From: Hermatobates lingyangjiaoensis | Taxonomy: Eukaryota; Arthropoda; Insecta; Hemiptera; Hermatobatidae | DNA: 64,000 nt | Assembly (NCBI GenBank): GCA_026182355.1 | Contig: JAPFBL010000104.1 | Location: forward strand, 1,171,501 to 1,235,500 | Reading direction: 5' to 3' | In this document: in pieces, positions 1-12,535 of the stretch | Position numbering within the stretch: the first letter of the stretch is position 1 | Layout of the letters: every line of letters begins with the position of its first letter | Position numbers and translations under genes: made by a program | The notes under the pieces: model-generated | Told to the model about the DNA's origin: nothing | The model's input: the letters and a program-made list of their open reading frames with translations, nothing else | Database searches by the model: none

Positions 1-508
1 TCAACTAACAATACCTACTTGCCACACCTGTGTATTTTCAAAACAAACTTGTCTGTGAAGTTAGGAAAAAACAGCTAAAAGCCCCATAACTTCGCTTCTG
101 TACTGAATTAATAATCTATTTAGAGCCCATATTTTAAGTTAGGCACACACAAATCCAGTGTCAATGTTTCAGCTCGCTATGTCTTATGGTGGCTGAGTTT
201 ACTTGTGACAAACATTTTTGCGTTAAACGTCCATAACTTCACTTCTACGTTGAATTTCCAATCAATTCATAGCCTATATTTTAAGTTAGACCTACACAAA
301 TCTACTGTAAAAGTTTCAGCTTTATATGTCTTATGGTAGCTGAGTTTACTTGTGACAAAGTTTTGCGGACAAACAGACAAAGCGACAAACCGACAGAAAT
401 TTTTCTAAGGGTGGATTCGGTTTCTCCAATGTATGAAACGTAAAGAAAACTTGAAATGAGTCAGTTCTAAGCAATGTACAGACAAAATCATTATTTTATT
501 TATAAAAA
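1..508. repeat. Dispersed repeat R1, copy A
   Basis: This segment recurs almost base for base at 19,086-19,603. Both copies share the opening tcaactaacaatacctact, two internal similar blocks (each with cataacttc, atattttaagttag and atgtcttatggt), a short acaaaccg-type run and the ending gaaatgagtcagttctaagc. The few differences include one base near 73 and the number of acaaaccg units. A weaker copy of the middle part lies at about 17,860-18,040. No coding capacity is visible. The repeat may begin before the window. It could be a SINE, a MITE or the tail of a larger element; I cannot classify it. Confidence 0.85.
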
Positions 509-2328
509 TACAGACAAAATTGTCACACACTCTAGGTGTGAGTATTATTGCTGTAATAACATGATTATATTTTTTTCACTCAATCACTCAAACAATCTTC
601 AATTTTTAGCAGTTTCTATCAATACTTTTCCATATGCCCAGTTTGCTCTGCAAAATGAGCAAACAATGTAACAAATTATTGCTGCTATAATAACGTATAC
701 TTTACGCACAATATAATATCAGAAGATGCATTAAAATTTATAAGAATATCTAATTGTTTTTTTTAAAAAAAAGAGATATTATGGAACAGTTAGAAAAATT
801 TAGATTGAGATTATTGGAAGAAGACTAATTTAAACCTTTCTTTATTGAAAGTTAAAGTAGATAGCGATCTTTAAATGAAATTTAAAGGTCATCAGCAAAG
901 ATTAAAAATTAAACATAAGATAGTAGGGAAAGTCTATAATAATACTTTATTAATAATTAGACAATATCTGTAAACTGAAAACAGTAATAGAGCAGTATGC
1001 GTAAAATGAGGTTCTGCTTCGACACAAGGTAGAATGATATTGTGTTTTAAAGTAATCTATCTGTTAGATATGGTACCACTGAAGATGACAATGGCTTCGT
1101 CGTGAACTAACCACTTACATGATAAAATATATCAGGTTGAATAATAAAATCGTGTATACTTAAAAAAAAATCAAACATTGGAAGATTATTCTAAAGGTTT
1201 TCTAAATGTAACATTAGATGACTAACTTCTCATAGTGAGTGATAGCAATGCTATTCAGATTAAAGAGAAATAAGAACATACGTTCTTCATGTCAGACCAC
1301 ATAGCTTTGTGTGAAAAATTCTCACAAACAATTTAAGTTTACAAGAGAATTATTTGAAGTCACTCTGACGATCTATAATAAAACATTTGTATTGAATCAA
1401 ATATAGAATCTAAATAAAGTATTGTTAGATAGTTATATAAATTTATGAGTACAAAGTATGACAAAGTGCGTTATGAAGATACAAGATTACTCTTAAAAGA
1501 ATGGGTTTGTCAGTTTTCATTATTAATAAGGATTATTAAGAGCAATGCAATTGCATTGATGAAATATTCTACAAATAAAACCATTATTTTTATTTTAAAA
1601 TTCATTATAGCAAATATAGTATATAGTAGCCATTAAAATTTATACATTTTTTTTATCAGTATAATTTACTTCCTTTAAAGTAAAAATATCAAATATGTTT
1701 TTAGAGGTCCTCAAACTAATTACATTACACACCACTCAAATTACTTAATTTGAATAAGTTAATTTTAATTTTAACTTATAAGTTAAATTAATTTTACATT
1801 ACCACTGAATTTTACTGAGAGTTAGGTAAAAACTTCAAATACAGATTTTGAGGACCTCAAAACTGAAACTTTTTTTAAATTCAGTTAATTAAATTAATTA
1901 GATTTAAGTTAATTAATTTGTTAAATTTTATTTTTTTTCTGTAATCACCATAATTTACTTGTAGTATAATAGTAGATAAAACATAGATCGAATTAAAACA
2001 TGTGTTGTCAAGGCTGTTTACACTAATGGTAGTGGAAACCACTCTGTACTCGCTTGCTGGGGTTCAGAGGAGATAAGTAATTATTAATTCATAAAAACGA
2101 GGACATGAGCTTGGGTGAGTGATTTCCATTAGGCACAGTTGTGGTTGTTAACATTGCAGTAGATATACATTATAAATAACAAGTTGACTTTCACACTATA
2201 CCATACAAAGAGAAACAGTTGATAGAAATTTAGACAACAGAAATCAGAACATGTTTGTTAATTATCTGACCGCATTTCGTGTAATAAAGTCGACTGTACG
2301 TGTTTTTTTTGTTCTTATGCTTGCAAGA
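509..2328. other. AT-rich stretch without recognisable gene
   Basis: Only short reading frames of random appearance are present and none resembles a known family. The sequence is strongly AT-rich with poly-A and poly-T runs. A 10-base string (ttgaggacct / aggtcctcaa) near 1,705 and 1,848 occurs in opposite orientation around an AT-rich core, which may mark an old foldback element. Confidence 0.5.
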
Positions 2329-2559
2329 TATATATATATTTGTATATTTAGGGAGCAGACCTTCATTAAGGCATACACAATTAAATTCCTTACCTATTTC
2401 CTTTCTTGTGCATTTCTTGGACAGCTTTTCCAATTTTCTCATTTCTTTTTTCCATTTTTCAGGCGTCAAGTGAATAAGTTCGCCAAAAGAACTATTAGTG
2501 AAATTCATATATTATGAGAATTACAAACCAACGTTTCAGTCATCGTAGACCATCTTCGG
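2329..2559 (-). mobile_element. Penelope-like element terminal unit
   Basis: Read on the minus strand, the unit starts with a hammerhead-like core (2,534-2,559: GAAGA, T, a GGTC/GACT hairpin, GAAA). It continues with a short reading frame containing FGELIHLTPEKWKKEMRKLE and then NEGLLPKYTNIYI, and runs straight into (TA)n at 2,329-2,340. The same order is seen at 5.5, 25.6, 26.1, 28.2 and 30.6 kb. The reading frame resembles the N-terminal part of PLE polyproteins. The rest of the element is absent, so this is a solo terminal repeat. Confidence 0.75.
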
Positions 2560-2805
2560 GGTTAAAAAGAAAAAAAATTAAAATTTCTAAACTAAACTTA
2601 CTGAATAAAATTAAATTGACTGAAATTTCAGGATACACAAAACACAAGTAGTAACTAACATCATTCACTGGCAAGTTGAATGAATGTAAACAATAGCAAC
2701 ATTTAAAAACTAAACCCACTAAATAAAAGAACTTAAACTAAAGTTTATATATATATAACAAGATTAATAACAACGACATTTTATTTTTGAAGACAACTTT
2801 TTATT

Positions 2806-2960
2806 TTACTATAAGTAAGGTATAGTAATCATGAAATAATTAATCTCAAGATTTTGACGGATTTACATGTTTTGAGGCACTAAAAGTAATTTTTTGATTT
2901 TTTTCAATGATGTGCATATGGTAGTGTGTGTGTGTGTGTGTGTGTGTGTTTGTGTGAACA
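2806..2960 (+). repeat. Repeat family X, 5' fragment with (TG)n
   Basis: Begins with the family X opening (ttttactataagtaaggtat, then cgattttgacg-like text and acatgttttgaggc) and ends in a (TG)n run at about 2,921-2,955. It matches the starts of the copies at 16,596 and 39,369. Only the first 150 bases are present. Confidence 0.7.
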
Positions 2961-5047
2961 CCTCGCTGCCCATACTAACCAAATGTCCACAATTTGAGGA
3001 AAAAGAAAAATTTTCCGTAAAATTCGAAAAATGGACCTCTCGGAAGTGAAAATCAACAACCTATATCAACAAGAGTAAGAAACTATGAATTGCAGTATTT
3101 AAAAGAGAGCTGGTTACTTAAGGAAGAGATGATAAGTATTAGAGGTGAGAATTTAAACGTAGGTGGATAAAAAATAAACAAATAATAAGGAATTAACAAG
3201 AATAGAGAAAATTAGATAAGAAGGAAAGAGAAGTTAGATAGATTAAAGAAAAGGATTGAGTGGATGGAAGGAGAAACGTGACAAACATTAACTAATCGAA
3301 AGCCGGATAAACAGACTCTAATTCTGCTAACACCGGCCCAAGACAGGAAACATCCTGAAAGGGAAACTGGCGTTTCCCAATGAGGGGACGTGAAAAACTC
3401 TTAAACTGCAAAAGAAAAGAGGAGGAAATGGCTATCATCTCTCCAAGCTAGCACCAGATCAAGAAAACTCACCCGCGGGAACAAATCCGAGGAACTACTA
3501 CGGTGCCAACATAGCAGCTAAAGTAGCCGTTTCATAGCACAGTGAAGACAGGCACGATCTACAGAAGTCTTGGACGGATACCAAGAGCGAGCGCTAGAGT
3601 GAATAGACTTTTCACTCGTGGGTGACAACTCAAGGAAACATACTGCCCTATTCTGTCTTTTGTAGTTTTGGCTATGAGTTAAAAACACCCAGGCATGTTA
3701 ACCCCCGCTCCGGCGACAGGTGAAAGAGAGATGTACTTCTAATACCTTGAGTCATACGTTAATTTTAAAAGTTTTTTTTTCATATGTGTTTATATTTTTA
3801 TACAGTTAGTTTCTATTTTCCCAGTTATTTTTACTTTTCTGAATTTATGTTGGTAATGTCATGTATGCTGTATGACATAAGTATGTGCAAGCAAATACAT
3901 TCTTAGTCTTTATTTTAGGACTTCTTACTCACACTGAGCCGTTTATCGCAATGTTTTCTTCTCCACAGCTGCTCTTCTAATCTTCTCCTGACGACAAACT
4001 GTAGTTCTAAATACTAAGTAAATAATTTTTTTGCTTTAACATGTGTTTTTTGTTTTCTTTACTCAACTTTTTAAGACCTTTTGGTTTGCCATTATTAATT
4101 TTTGTATACATATTTATATACACATTAAGTATAGAGATAAATAAAACACTAACAATTCTTATAATTTTTAATGTCCATCACTATTAGGAAAAGAAGAGTG
4201 AGGCTCCAGTAGCGACTATTGACTTGGCTCTTTTCTAACGGAGATATTATATAATATATTACAGCACTTGGAATAGTATATAGTATATATTATAGTATAT
4301 TATATAATATATTATAAAGTACATTTTAATTAATATTCACTGCTCATTTGATGCGTAAAATTGTGACCTCTATTGTTTCTCTCATTGATTTCATTAAAGA
4401 AAACACCACAAATAAACTCTAAGTGCCCTCTAACAACCCTACCACAGAATTTCTCGAAGTGCTACGCCCAACCACAGCTTGCTAAAAGTCTTGCAACTCA
4501 AATAAACTATAATCACCTCCAAAAGAGGAAGGGGACCTTATTACTATCCTGTCAACTAGTTCCATTCAACCGTAGATGGGTTAGACCAACTTTCTGACTC
4601 TCGTATTAGCAGTAACTTTATACCTAAGGGGAGTTATGGACAAAAACTTTCAATAAAGATTACTCAGCAACCAAGCATATAAATATTAGTTATTTTTACA
4701 TAGAGTTTTATTTGGAAAACCTAACTTATAGTGTAATCGAAAATAAGTGTGCTTCTTTTAATAACGTTGTTATCCTTTCAAAAATTACTCCAATTCTATT
4801 ATTGGATACCTAGTTTTATCTGTATACATACAGTGTTTTAAATGCACATAAATAACTGTTGTGGTATTACACAAATTATGTAAGGAATTTTTGACGGGTG
4901 GACCTTAGCTAGCAAGATAAAAATAAGCAGTGTTACTCTGATTACTTTTCGTAACCAGTTATTGTTTTCAAGGAAACTGAAAATAAATGTTTAATATATT
5001 TATTATGTTAAATTTGAAAAAAAAACCTTGGTGCTGTAGATTTCATC
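2961..5047. other. Gene-free stretch; part of higher GC at 3.3-3.7 kb
   Basis: No supported gene. The block at about 3,313-3,725 is clearly richer in GC than its surroundings and may be an old, unclassified mobile element. The rest is AT-rich, with a TATA-rich run at 4,245-4,320. Confidence 0.45.
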
Positions 5048-5130
5048 TAATATAATATAATATAATATAATATATATATATTGGTACACTTTGGGAGCAG
5101 ACCTTCTTTTAAACATACCTCAATGTTTAT
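5048..5130 (-). mobile_element. Fragment of PLE terminal reading frame
   Basis: The minus strand encodes VCLKEGLLPKCTNIYI directly followed by TA-rich sequence (5,048-5,082). This is the same peptide end plus TA junction as in the other PLE terminal units. The upstream hammerhead-like core is not visible, so only the last part of a unit is kept. Confidence 0.6.
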
Positions 5131-5517
5131 GTTAGATAACTTTGACGCTCGTGCCAAGGTCTCATCAGATTTCAGATATATAATATCACAAGTTAAACAT
5201 TTTTCACATGCTTTATAGTTGTGGAATAAAAAAATATCCTTTTTAACGTTCCATGACTTCTGCATCTATTTGTTTCCTTACCTAGTTTTATACCATGTTT
5301 TAATACGAAATTAACAAAATAGCCAGGGTTATTTGAAGCCAATTTTATTATTTTTTAAAAAAAAATAAAATGATATTTAAGTCATAAGAGATATTAAAAT
5401 ATATGTCACTTGTTTTCATTACGGTATAAATTGTAAATTTGGTATTTGGTTTATTTTGTCCTCAAAACTCTTACAAACCCCCAAATAAGCCTTGAGAATT
5501 CTCCTTGAGAATTCTCC

Positions 5518-5696
5518 TTGAGAATGGTCAACGTAGACCGAAACGTCGGACCTGTGTAACATGGAAAATACATTTAAACATAAAAAAATCGGTGAGTTAA
5601 TTTATATGATACCACAAATATGGAAAAGTAGCATTCGAAATCATGAAAAGGTATGTAGGAAACATACTAAACATAATGTTGGCAAGATATTTAATG

Positions 5697-5744
<48 letters not shown>

Positions 5745-5745
5745 A
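5518..5745 (+). mobile_element. Penelope-like element terminal unit
   Basis: A hammerhead-like core (5,518-5,545: TTGAGAA, T, GGTC-loop-GACC, GAAA) follows three copies of cttgagaattct. A short reading frame with IGELIYMIPQIWKSSIRNHE leads to FNEV and then directly into (TA)n at 5,701-5,740. The layout equals that of the units at 2.3 and 26.1 kb. The reading frame is probably the first part of a PLE protein. Confidence 0.75.
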
Positions 5746-6265
5746 AGAATTTTCAAATTAACACACAGAAAAGAAATCACTGAACTCACAACTATATGTT
5801 GATGTTCTCGTCAATACATATTCAATCAGACGAGAAGATGAAAAGAGTGCCTTGTTCTTACATGTAAGGAACAAAAATCATATCGTAAATTGGAGTGAAG
5901 CAAAGGAATTAATTTTTGTACCTTCAGAAAGGAGGAGAAATATTATTAAAAGTGCACTCATAAAGACGTTCTATGGAAATTTAATGAACAATAGTCCGGG
6001 ACTTTACAAACTAGATGAAATATTAATAAAACAAATAAGTAAGCAGATCTAAACTCCTTCAAGTTTAGGAACATTTGGATTCGGTCGGGGATACCGGCGG
6101 TCTTCAGGACTTCAGTCGGCCTGGTTAACTTGTAATTATGTTTTTTTTTTGGTTGTTTCATTTAGCTCTCTGATGATATTGCGTCGAAAGGCCTTAGAGC
6201 ATTTTAATTAATTCATACTGTTTATTGTGGTATTTACTTCACATATATATATGTATATATATGGA
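5746..6265 (+). pseudogene. PLE GIY-YIG endonuclease C-terminal fragment
   Basis: After the (TA)n run, the plus strand encodes a reading frame to 6,052 with NHIVNWSEAKEL, ERRRNIIKSALIKT, NLMNNSPGLYKLDE. This resembles the tail that follows the GIY-YIG domain in PLE polyproteins (H...NW..A..., R...IES..I, N...G.Y.L). It is only the last 70 to 100 residues; the reverse transcriptase and the GIY-YIG core are missing. Downstream is a weak hammerhead-like string (CTGATGA at 6,170, GAAA at 6,186) and another TA-rich run at 6,243-6,262, which would be the 3' end of the element. Confidence 0.65.
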
Positions 6266-6402
6266 ATGCAACAGTTGCATCCATGTTTGACGACAAACTT
6301 CAGTTTGAAATATTGATCCACTAAGTTTTCTCGTTTCTTATGTGTGTTGTCTTTTTCATTTATTTATCTGTCTGGTTTGGGTTGTTTAGTATTTTCATTT
6401 AT

Positions 6403-6740
6403 ATATATATAAGGCATTGCATTCTTGACCACAATTTACTAATAAAAACTTTTTCTTCTTTTTGGAGTTTGGTCAGGGTTAATATACGGAATTACCTTTT
6501 CGCCAAAGTTTCGTCTTTATTTTATGACATCCTCAGGGCTATAAATCAAGGCTAGCTTCTAATTCGGAACCGAACGGTTTTTTTGGTTCGGAATTAGAAG
6601 CTAGCCTTGATTTATAGCCCTGAGGATGTCTTAAAATAAAGACGAAACGTTGGCAAAAAGGTGATTCCGTATATTCACCCTGACCAAACTCTAAGAAGAA
6701 GAAAAAGTATATATATATATATATATATAACATATATATA
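6403..6740. mobile_element. Palindromic head-to-head PLE terminal dimer
   Basis: Two arms of roughly 110-120 bases (about 6,450-6,568 and 6,583-6,705) are near-perfect reverse complements around a short centre at about 6,574. Each arm carries a hammerhead-like core: minus strand 6,505-6,536 and plus strand 6,620-6,650 (CTGAGGA, T, GTCT-loop-AGAC, GAAA). The cores point outward, and TA runs lie at both outer ends (about 6,401-6,411 and 6,708-6,730). No coding sequence. Confidence 0.8.
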
Positions 6741-6900
6741 AAAAGATTTCTCCTTAAAAAGGTATAAACACGTGAAGATCTTAGTCTTGTTTTCCCATTT
6801 TCTGATTGTGGTTTGATCATTGATATTTATATATATAAATTTATAATTTGAAATTTTCTTATCTCGAACATAAATATATATATTTGTGTGCATGTGTGTG
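6741..6900 (+). mobile_element. PLE terminal fragment of the gtggtttgatcat type
   Basis: Contains cacgtgaagatcttagtctt and gtggtttgatcat followed by TA-rich sequence. These strings recur at 27.9-28.15, 30.47-30.54 and 63.64-63.79 kb, so this is an eroded member of that PLE terminal family. Confidence 0.5.
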
Positions 6901-8676
6901 TTTCTCTGCAAACTTATGCAGAATAGTGTCACTTAAAATAAATTACACTGGCTTGCATGATTGGAGTAATTGTGCTTGATTGGAAAAATGGTTGAAGCAC
7001 CCAACGATTGAGTAACCAGGTTAAGCTGAAAACAAATGATTGGAGACAAGGTAAATAATGGCTTTATGTGGAAGGAGAAATGGCAGCTGCATTAACTGGG
7101 TAGAAGCAGTGTTCACTGAAAAAATTCTACGATAACTCTCGAAAGAAAATGTTACTCAAATATAATGAATAAATAACAAACAAATTAAAATAAGATAAAA
7201 CAAACATTTGAAAACAATTTAAACTTAAAAAGGACACTTTTGTTAGAATCGTGTCTTGTAAGAAACTAAATTCCTTATGCAACAACTTTAGATGATTTTT
7301 TTACATTATATTTAAGAATGTCAATGTCAATATATAGCACAAATATATAGTAGAGTTCTTATTTTAACCTAAAGAGATATACGAAATGTAAAAATAATGG
7401 TTATAGATCGGGTTCTTTTGATGATTACCCACTTAGGTTGCAAATTAGAGATAAAACTTATAAAGGTAACCGCTGGATAAAAAATGGTTTATAAACTGTT
7501 AAAGAGTTTTGATAACTATTTCTACAGACACTAAATATTATAACAAATCGCATTGCTTTGATCACCCTTAAGGTAATTAATCGTTTATAATATTTATAAC
7601 GGTTCTTGTTCTATGATGAATATCTTCATTATTTCATTAACTATAACATAAGGTTTCTACCAGCATAATAAATTCCTCAAGGGATGAATCACACATATAA
7701 TATTGTTGTAATCGATTAAAACAACAAAAAATCAAACAATATTACAAATAAAACATTTGAATGAACCAATTTGTTAAAAAGTGTTAGCAAGAGCACTATA
7801 TAAATGTAGGTTTATTTATAAATGTTAGAATAACTTTTGTATAGTTTTTAAATGTTTTTTTTTGTTTTTTTTTCCTTTTCATTTTGTTATTTGTTCTGAT
7901 TTTAATTCAACAAAACAACCAATTTCGTTATATTTGTTTGCTGAACTAAAGTTTTTACAATAATAAATTTGTTAGAGATGAAATGTAGAATAAACTGACT
8001 GGTCTATCTAGTCTATATTAGACTGGTAGTCTTGACTAGTCTATCTTGGATTAGAACTGCAAATAGCCCTTAGAATATCTTCTTGATAAACTTATCCTAC
8101 AAATAGATACAAACTTCAGAACAACTATCTGACTTTAATTACTATTTGAAAACTGAGAGTTTTTATTTAAAACCCATCATAGAAACACCACTGTTCAAGT
8201 TGTGAATTATATAACATTGCAAGCCATAAAACTGCCTATCCTAGCGATGCTTGTTACAACAACTAGTTAGTGAGAAAACTCGTATTTATTACAACAAAGC
8301 TGGAGCTCAAGGTCAAACTAGAGTTTTTGTCTTGATTTTTCAAATATTTGAAGACAAATATTAACAAAATTTGTTAATTCGCAAAGTGTTTCTGAGCATT
8401 TTTGAAAAAATAGTCACTTTTTCTAGATCTCTATATACGTAACCAAATTGGTTTCAAGAAATCAGTGGTTAGTCAATATTAATTATCACACCACCGTTTG
8501 TAGTCATTGAATATTGCCTCATGAACTTTCATAAGCGACAAATTATGTTGCAGATATCAATGCAAGATCAAACGCTGTTGCCAAAACAACCAAACAAATG
8601 GCTGAAGGTAAGTTTGTCCTGATGCACCATCCACTATATCTACCAATTTAGATGTGTTAAAAGAAAAGTATTGTGA
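6901..8676. other. Gene-free AT-rich stretch
   Basis: I see no gene, no RNA and no repeat shared with other parts of the window apart from simple A/T runs. Confidence 0.45.
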
Positions 8677-8815
8677 GGTAAACTGGATAAACAAACAAAA
8701 GTCTCCACACAAATTATTTGTGAGGAGGATCATTTGTATGGAGACTTTTGTTTGTTTATCCATTTTACCTCAGAATGAATAAATACCACACAATTACGGA
8801 TTGCACACTAATGAT
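8677..8815. mobile_element. PLE end with a small palindrome
   Basis: About 41 bases (tgaggtaaactggataaac...) are repeated in reverse complement around a short centre near 8,720. The right part continues into accacacaattacggattgc, which is also the terminus of the PLE at 33,421-34,572 and of the fragment at 30,272. This is therefore a solo, partly inverted end of that PLE family. Confidence 0.65.
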
Positions 8816-9145
8816 TTAAAGAAAATTATGTTATGTGGACTGCTTTTTCCGAATAACGAAGTTACCTTTGAATAGAACAGTATATACTGAAGTGGATGAA
8901 GTGCTCAATGAAGACTTCATTGATGAAGAACAATGAAGTCATGCTCCAAGAATTGTTCAGAGCAGCGAAATAGTGATGGTGGAGAACAAGTAAAAGACTA
9001 AAAGTTATTGCAGTAAAGAATTTTAATAGTATTAGAATACAATAAAAGTTTCGCCTTCATCACTGATGGTTCTATAATGTTCTGTGAAAGTCTGCAACAA
9101 TAACGTATGTAAATCTAGTGTTGTGACGTGCCAAATATCTATAAA

Positions 9146-9690
9146 CAGCCAGTGACGTAGCAAGGAAGGGGGGGGGGGGTCCACCCTGTGCGACACCTTC
9201 CAGGGGGCGGCATTTTGAGGGGGTAAAAATAGAAAAAAAATAAAATAATATAAAACTAACAAAAATTATGAAATTTTACACCAAAATTAGCTTTTAAGGT
9301 CGTAATTATTAATATGTTTAATTTGTGTAATACTCTTTTTTAACGTATTTACAACTGTAATATTTGCAAATTAAAAATACATTTATTATAATTTTTTCAA
9401 AACTAGTTTTGAAAACCAACCAACCAACAATTTTTTTTATGATTTGATTTATACATTTTGGTTTGGAAAAATCTTTGATTTTTTTATGATGGCTGTATAT
9501 GTATGCGAGTGCTGTAATAAAATGTAAGTCTAGGATCAATAATAATAGTCTAAAATCAGATACTTGATTGTAATTCCATGAGAATAAATATTTTCAAGAC
9601 GGTCTGGAGTTTTCAAGGTTAACGGATATCAACGGCCAGCAAGTCTTACGACCGCCCCGGGCGGCAAAATTAGTTGCTACTAATACAGCA
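9146..9690. mobile_element. Possible DNA-transposon remnant
   Basis: The left edge has cagtgacgtagcaaggaagg followed by a G-run, and GGCGGCATTTTGAGGGGG. The right part has gaccgccccgggcggcaaaa. Such edges are familiar from non-autonomous DNA transposons in many animals. I could not find clear terminal inverted repeats or a target duplication, so the type is uncertain. Confidence 0.35.
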
Positions 9691-11215
9691 GTGCAAATTA
9701 GGAGTAGAAGTGTAGGTGTACATAAAATCTGAGTGCATTGCCGATGTTGCTATTTTATGTATTTATTTCTTCTTCCAAAATGAAGATGGCACTTGCCTAT
9801 AGTGAAACACACTATAGATAAGTCAATAATCACCAATTTATCTTAATTGTTTTTGTGAAATAAAAGGCTATTATTATTATTATTATTATTATTAATAATA
9901 TATGCAATAACGTATGTACGCCTAATATTAAAAACTTTTATTTTAATTTTCCTTTGTTACAAACGTTTCTCTTTTCTAGGTCAACGACCATTTTTTGTTA
10001 GTACCATGATTTCTTAAGATGCCTTAGATTTATTTAGAGTTAATGTGAAAATTATTAATTGAATCAATAGAGTTCACTGTTATACCCTTGTTACTACACT
10101 AAACCAGAATGAAAGTCGAAGTAATAATTTTCTGTCTAACTGTGATAGAGTGGTGGTTTTGCTGTTGCAATGAATATATTTCAACGCAGATTCCTATTTA
10201 AGCTCATTTTGATACTTTTAATGAATAATATATATATATGACTTTACATTTTCATTTAAACAGTACCACCGGGATACAGTTAGTATTTGCTAAACATAGC
10301 AAATGCTAACTAACTGACTTTCACTTCAGATCTTTAAAATTATTGCAGCAAAATTGGACCAATGTGAACCCCTCTGGGCTGGAATTTCAACACTCCAAAA
10401 TGCAATCTTGTAAGGATTTTTAGCTTTTTATAATGTAAGGTGAATCAAACGATTAGAACAAAACAAATCAACCTACAATTGACTTTAGATAATCAAAATG
10501 AAGAAAACTGCATTCGTTTATTTGTTTTAAAACGTGCTTTGGTTTATTTTTAAATGTTAGATGATAGAATGCTTATAGAATAACAGGCAAGATACTGATT
10601 GGGACTGGAATTATTAGTTTCAGGAGTGGTTTAGAAGTTGATGAGTAAGTTATCTATGATGAAGGGATGGAAGGTGGAAATAAGTTGGTCCGAAGGTACG
10701 CTGTGAAGTAATAGGGTCTGTCCGGCCCAGACCTTTCGCTTTTCACATGTCTTTCATCTCGTGACACACACATACCACACTACTTTCAACTTCACACCTC
10801 ACGTCATTCCTTGTTTTCCTTTAGACGCGCACTTAGTGAAATATTTCTCTTTCTGTTCCTAACATAAACATTAAACATTTTTACACAATTTAATAACTTC
10901 AACTTTTTTTTTAAATATCTTATCATTAAATGATCTAACGTTCATGAAATTTAATTATACTAATTTAAACTCATCAATTGAAATATTGAGTTATATATTT
11001 TAATGATTCATTCAATTTTAAGTTTAAATATAATGGTTTACTAACGACATTTGGATGAAGTGAATGATCACACTACCGCAGTTTCACACATATCTTACAG
11101 TATATCAACATCCTTACAAGACAGATATACACCTGGCAAAGTATAATCCAACGCATTATGAATTAGGGCTAAATGATAGAGCCACTGTTCTTATAAAGTA
11201 TTTATAAGACCAAAA
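9691..11215. other. Gene-free AT-rich stretch
   Basis: Nothing supported apart from an (ATT)n microsatellite at about 9,870-9,895. Confidence 0.45.
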
Positions 11216-12481
11216 GTTTTCTGCAGTGTTGCCACTTTTTTTTTGCAAAATAATCTAAAATTCTTTTATAAAACATCTAAAAACATCCAAAATATATTTT
11301 CGTACATCTAAAAAAAACTTGATTAAAACAATAAAATATCAATACACAAGCAGTTACCTTATTTAATTATAAATGTAAAAATATCTCCTCTTCATCTTCT
11401 TTTATCACATCAAGTATATTTGATGTACTCGTCCTCGGATGATTGGCAATTGATATTTCACTTTTTCGGTACACTTTTGTACTAATATCTCTGAGTACTT
11501 CAAAAAGAAGTTGATAGGTTGAGCAACACTTATTTACCCTTTTCAGTCCAAATTGAATAGTTAGAATAGCATTCAATAATTCCAGTTTCATTTTATTCCT
11601 TATTTTACTTTTGATATGATTCATGGCACTAAATATGCGTTCTACATCAGCATTTGAATGTGGCAGGATTAACGCAGCTCTTGCACATTCAAATAGTTCT
11701 TGAAACTTTCCATTTCCTGAAGAATCTTTGAATTGCCTGACTTTGTTCTAAAATGCTTCAGTGTCAGTTTTATGAGTCCAATCAACTAAATCAATCTTAC
11801 TCAGCTGGCATTCAGCCTGAGCAACACTATTATCAGAAGCACTTAGGAATTTCATAACTTCACAATATTTTGCTACATCCTTCACTGGTTGAAGAATGTT
11901 TGTAGCAGAAAAGAGAGAAACATTCTGTAAAACACCTATGTTCTCAGGAAGCCGCTGTTTGAGCTGTTTAAACAAGGAGAGGAGAAATTTTTGGCAACGC
12001 TTTCGCAAATTATCTTCTTTTTCTTTGGTTAATTTTCTTTTTAGCTGTACTCATCTTGAAGGGTTAATACAAATGTATTAAATAACCACAATAACACTAA
12101 TCAAAGGGGCACGATTAAGTAAATATATCGAACTTTTTACCAATGAATAGGAAGGAACTTCGCAAACACACCCAAAAATGTCAAGTGCAAATTCAAACTT
12201 GGCAACTCTGCTCACAACGAGCCTCGGAGTCGGAGCCAGGAGCCAGAGCCTCAGGGCATTTTAACAGGGCTGCCACGTGCCACCTTGCAATTTACCAAAA
12301 AAAAATTAAAAATATTTAAATAAAATATCCTAATTTGAAATAATCTAAAAAAAATCTAAATATATTACAAAATCATCCAATTTATCATCTATCATTTAAA
12401 GGGTAAAATTATCATCTAAATATTCGCAAAATAATCCAAATTTAGATGAAAATAATCTAAAACGGCAACACTGGTTTTCTG
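11216..12481 (-). mobile_element. hAT element with intact target-site duplications
   Basis: The element runs from 11,224 to 12,473 (1,250 bp). Its ends are inverted repeats starting cagtgttgcc, and both ends carry subterminal strings of the ataatctaaa type. It is flanked by the identical 8-base duplication gttttctg at 11,216-11,223 and 12,474-12,481, the size expected for hAT elements. The only coding remnant is the C-terminal third of a transposase on the minus strand. The element is much shorter than an autonomous hAT, so it is an internally deleted copy that could only have moved with transposase from elsewhere. Confidence 0.9.
11367..12008 (-). pseudogene. hAT transposase C-terminal fragment
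   Basis: Translated from 12,008 downward, the frame stays open to a TAG at 11,748-11,750 and then continues in the same frame to 11,367. The second part contains ECARAALILPHSNADVERIF, then SAMNHIKSKIRNKM, the signature of the C-terminal hAT dimerisation region that closes the RNase H-like fold. The N-terminal BED finger and most of the catalytic domain are missing. One premature stop and the truncation mark it as a pseudogene inside the 11,224-12,473 element. Confidence 0.85.
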
Positions 12482-12535
12482 GTCCATCAGAGCACAAGTG
12501 TCTTATGAAATTATTGCTCAGTGCGGTTTGAATTG

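Noticed and set aside
3313..3725. rRNA or tRNA gene in the GC-richer block
   Set aside because: No conserved rRNA strings and no tRNA fold could be recognised.
4373..4597. 74-codon plus-strand frame
   Set aside because: No similarity, no splice or promoter context, and a chance length for this window.
6170..6190. Hammerhead-like core at the end of the 5.7-6.3 kb PLE
   Set aside because: CTGATGA and GAAA are present, but the intervening bases do not form a convincing stem, so I did not count it among the good copies.
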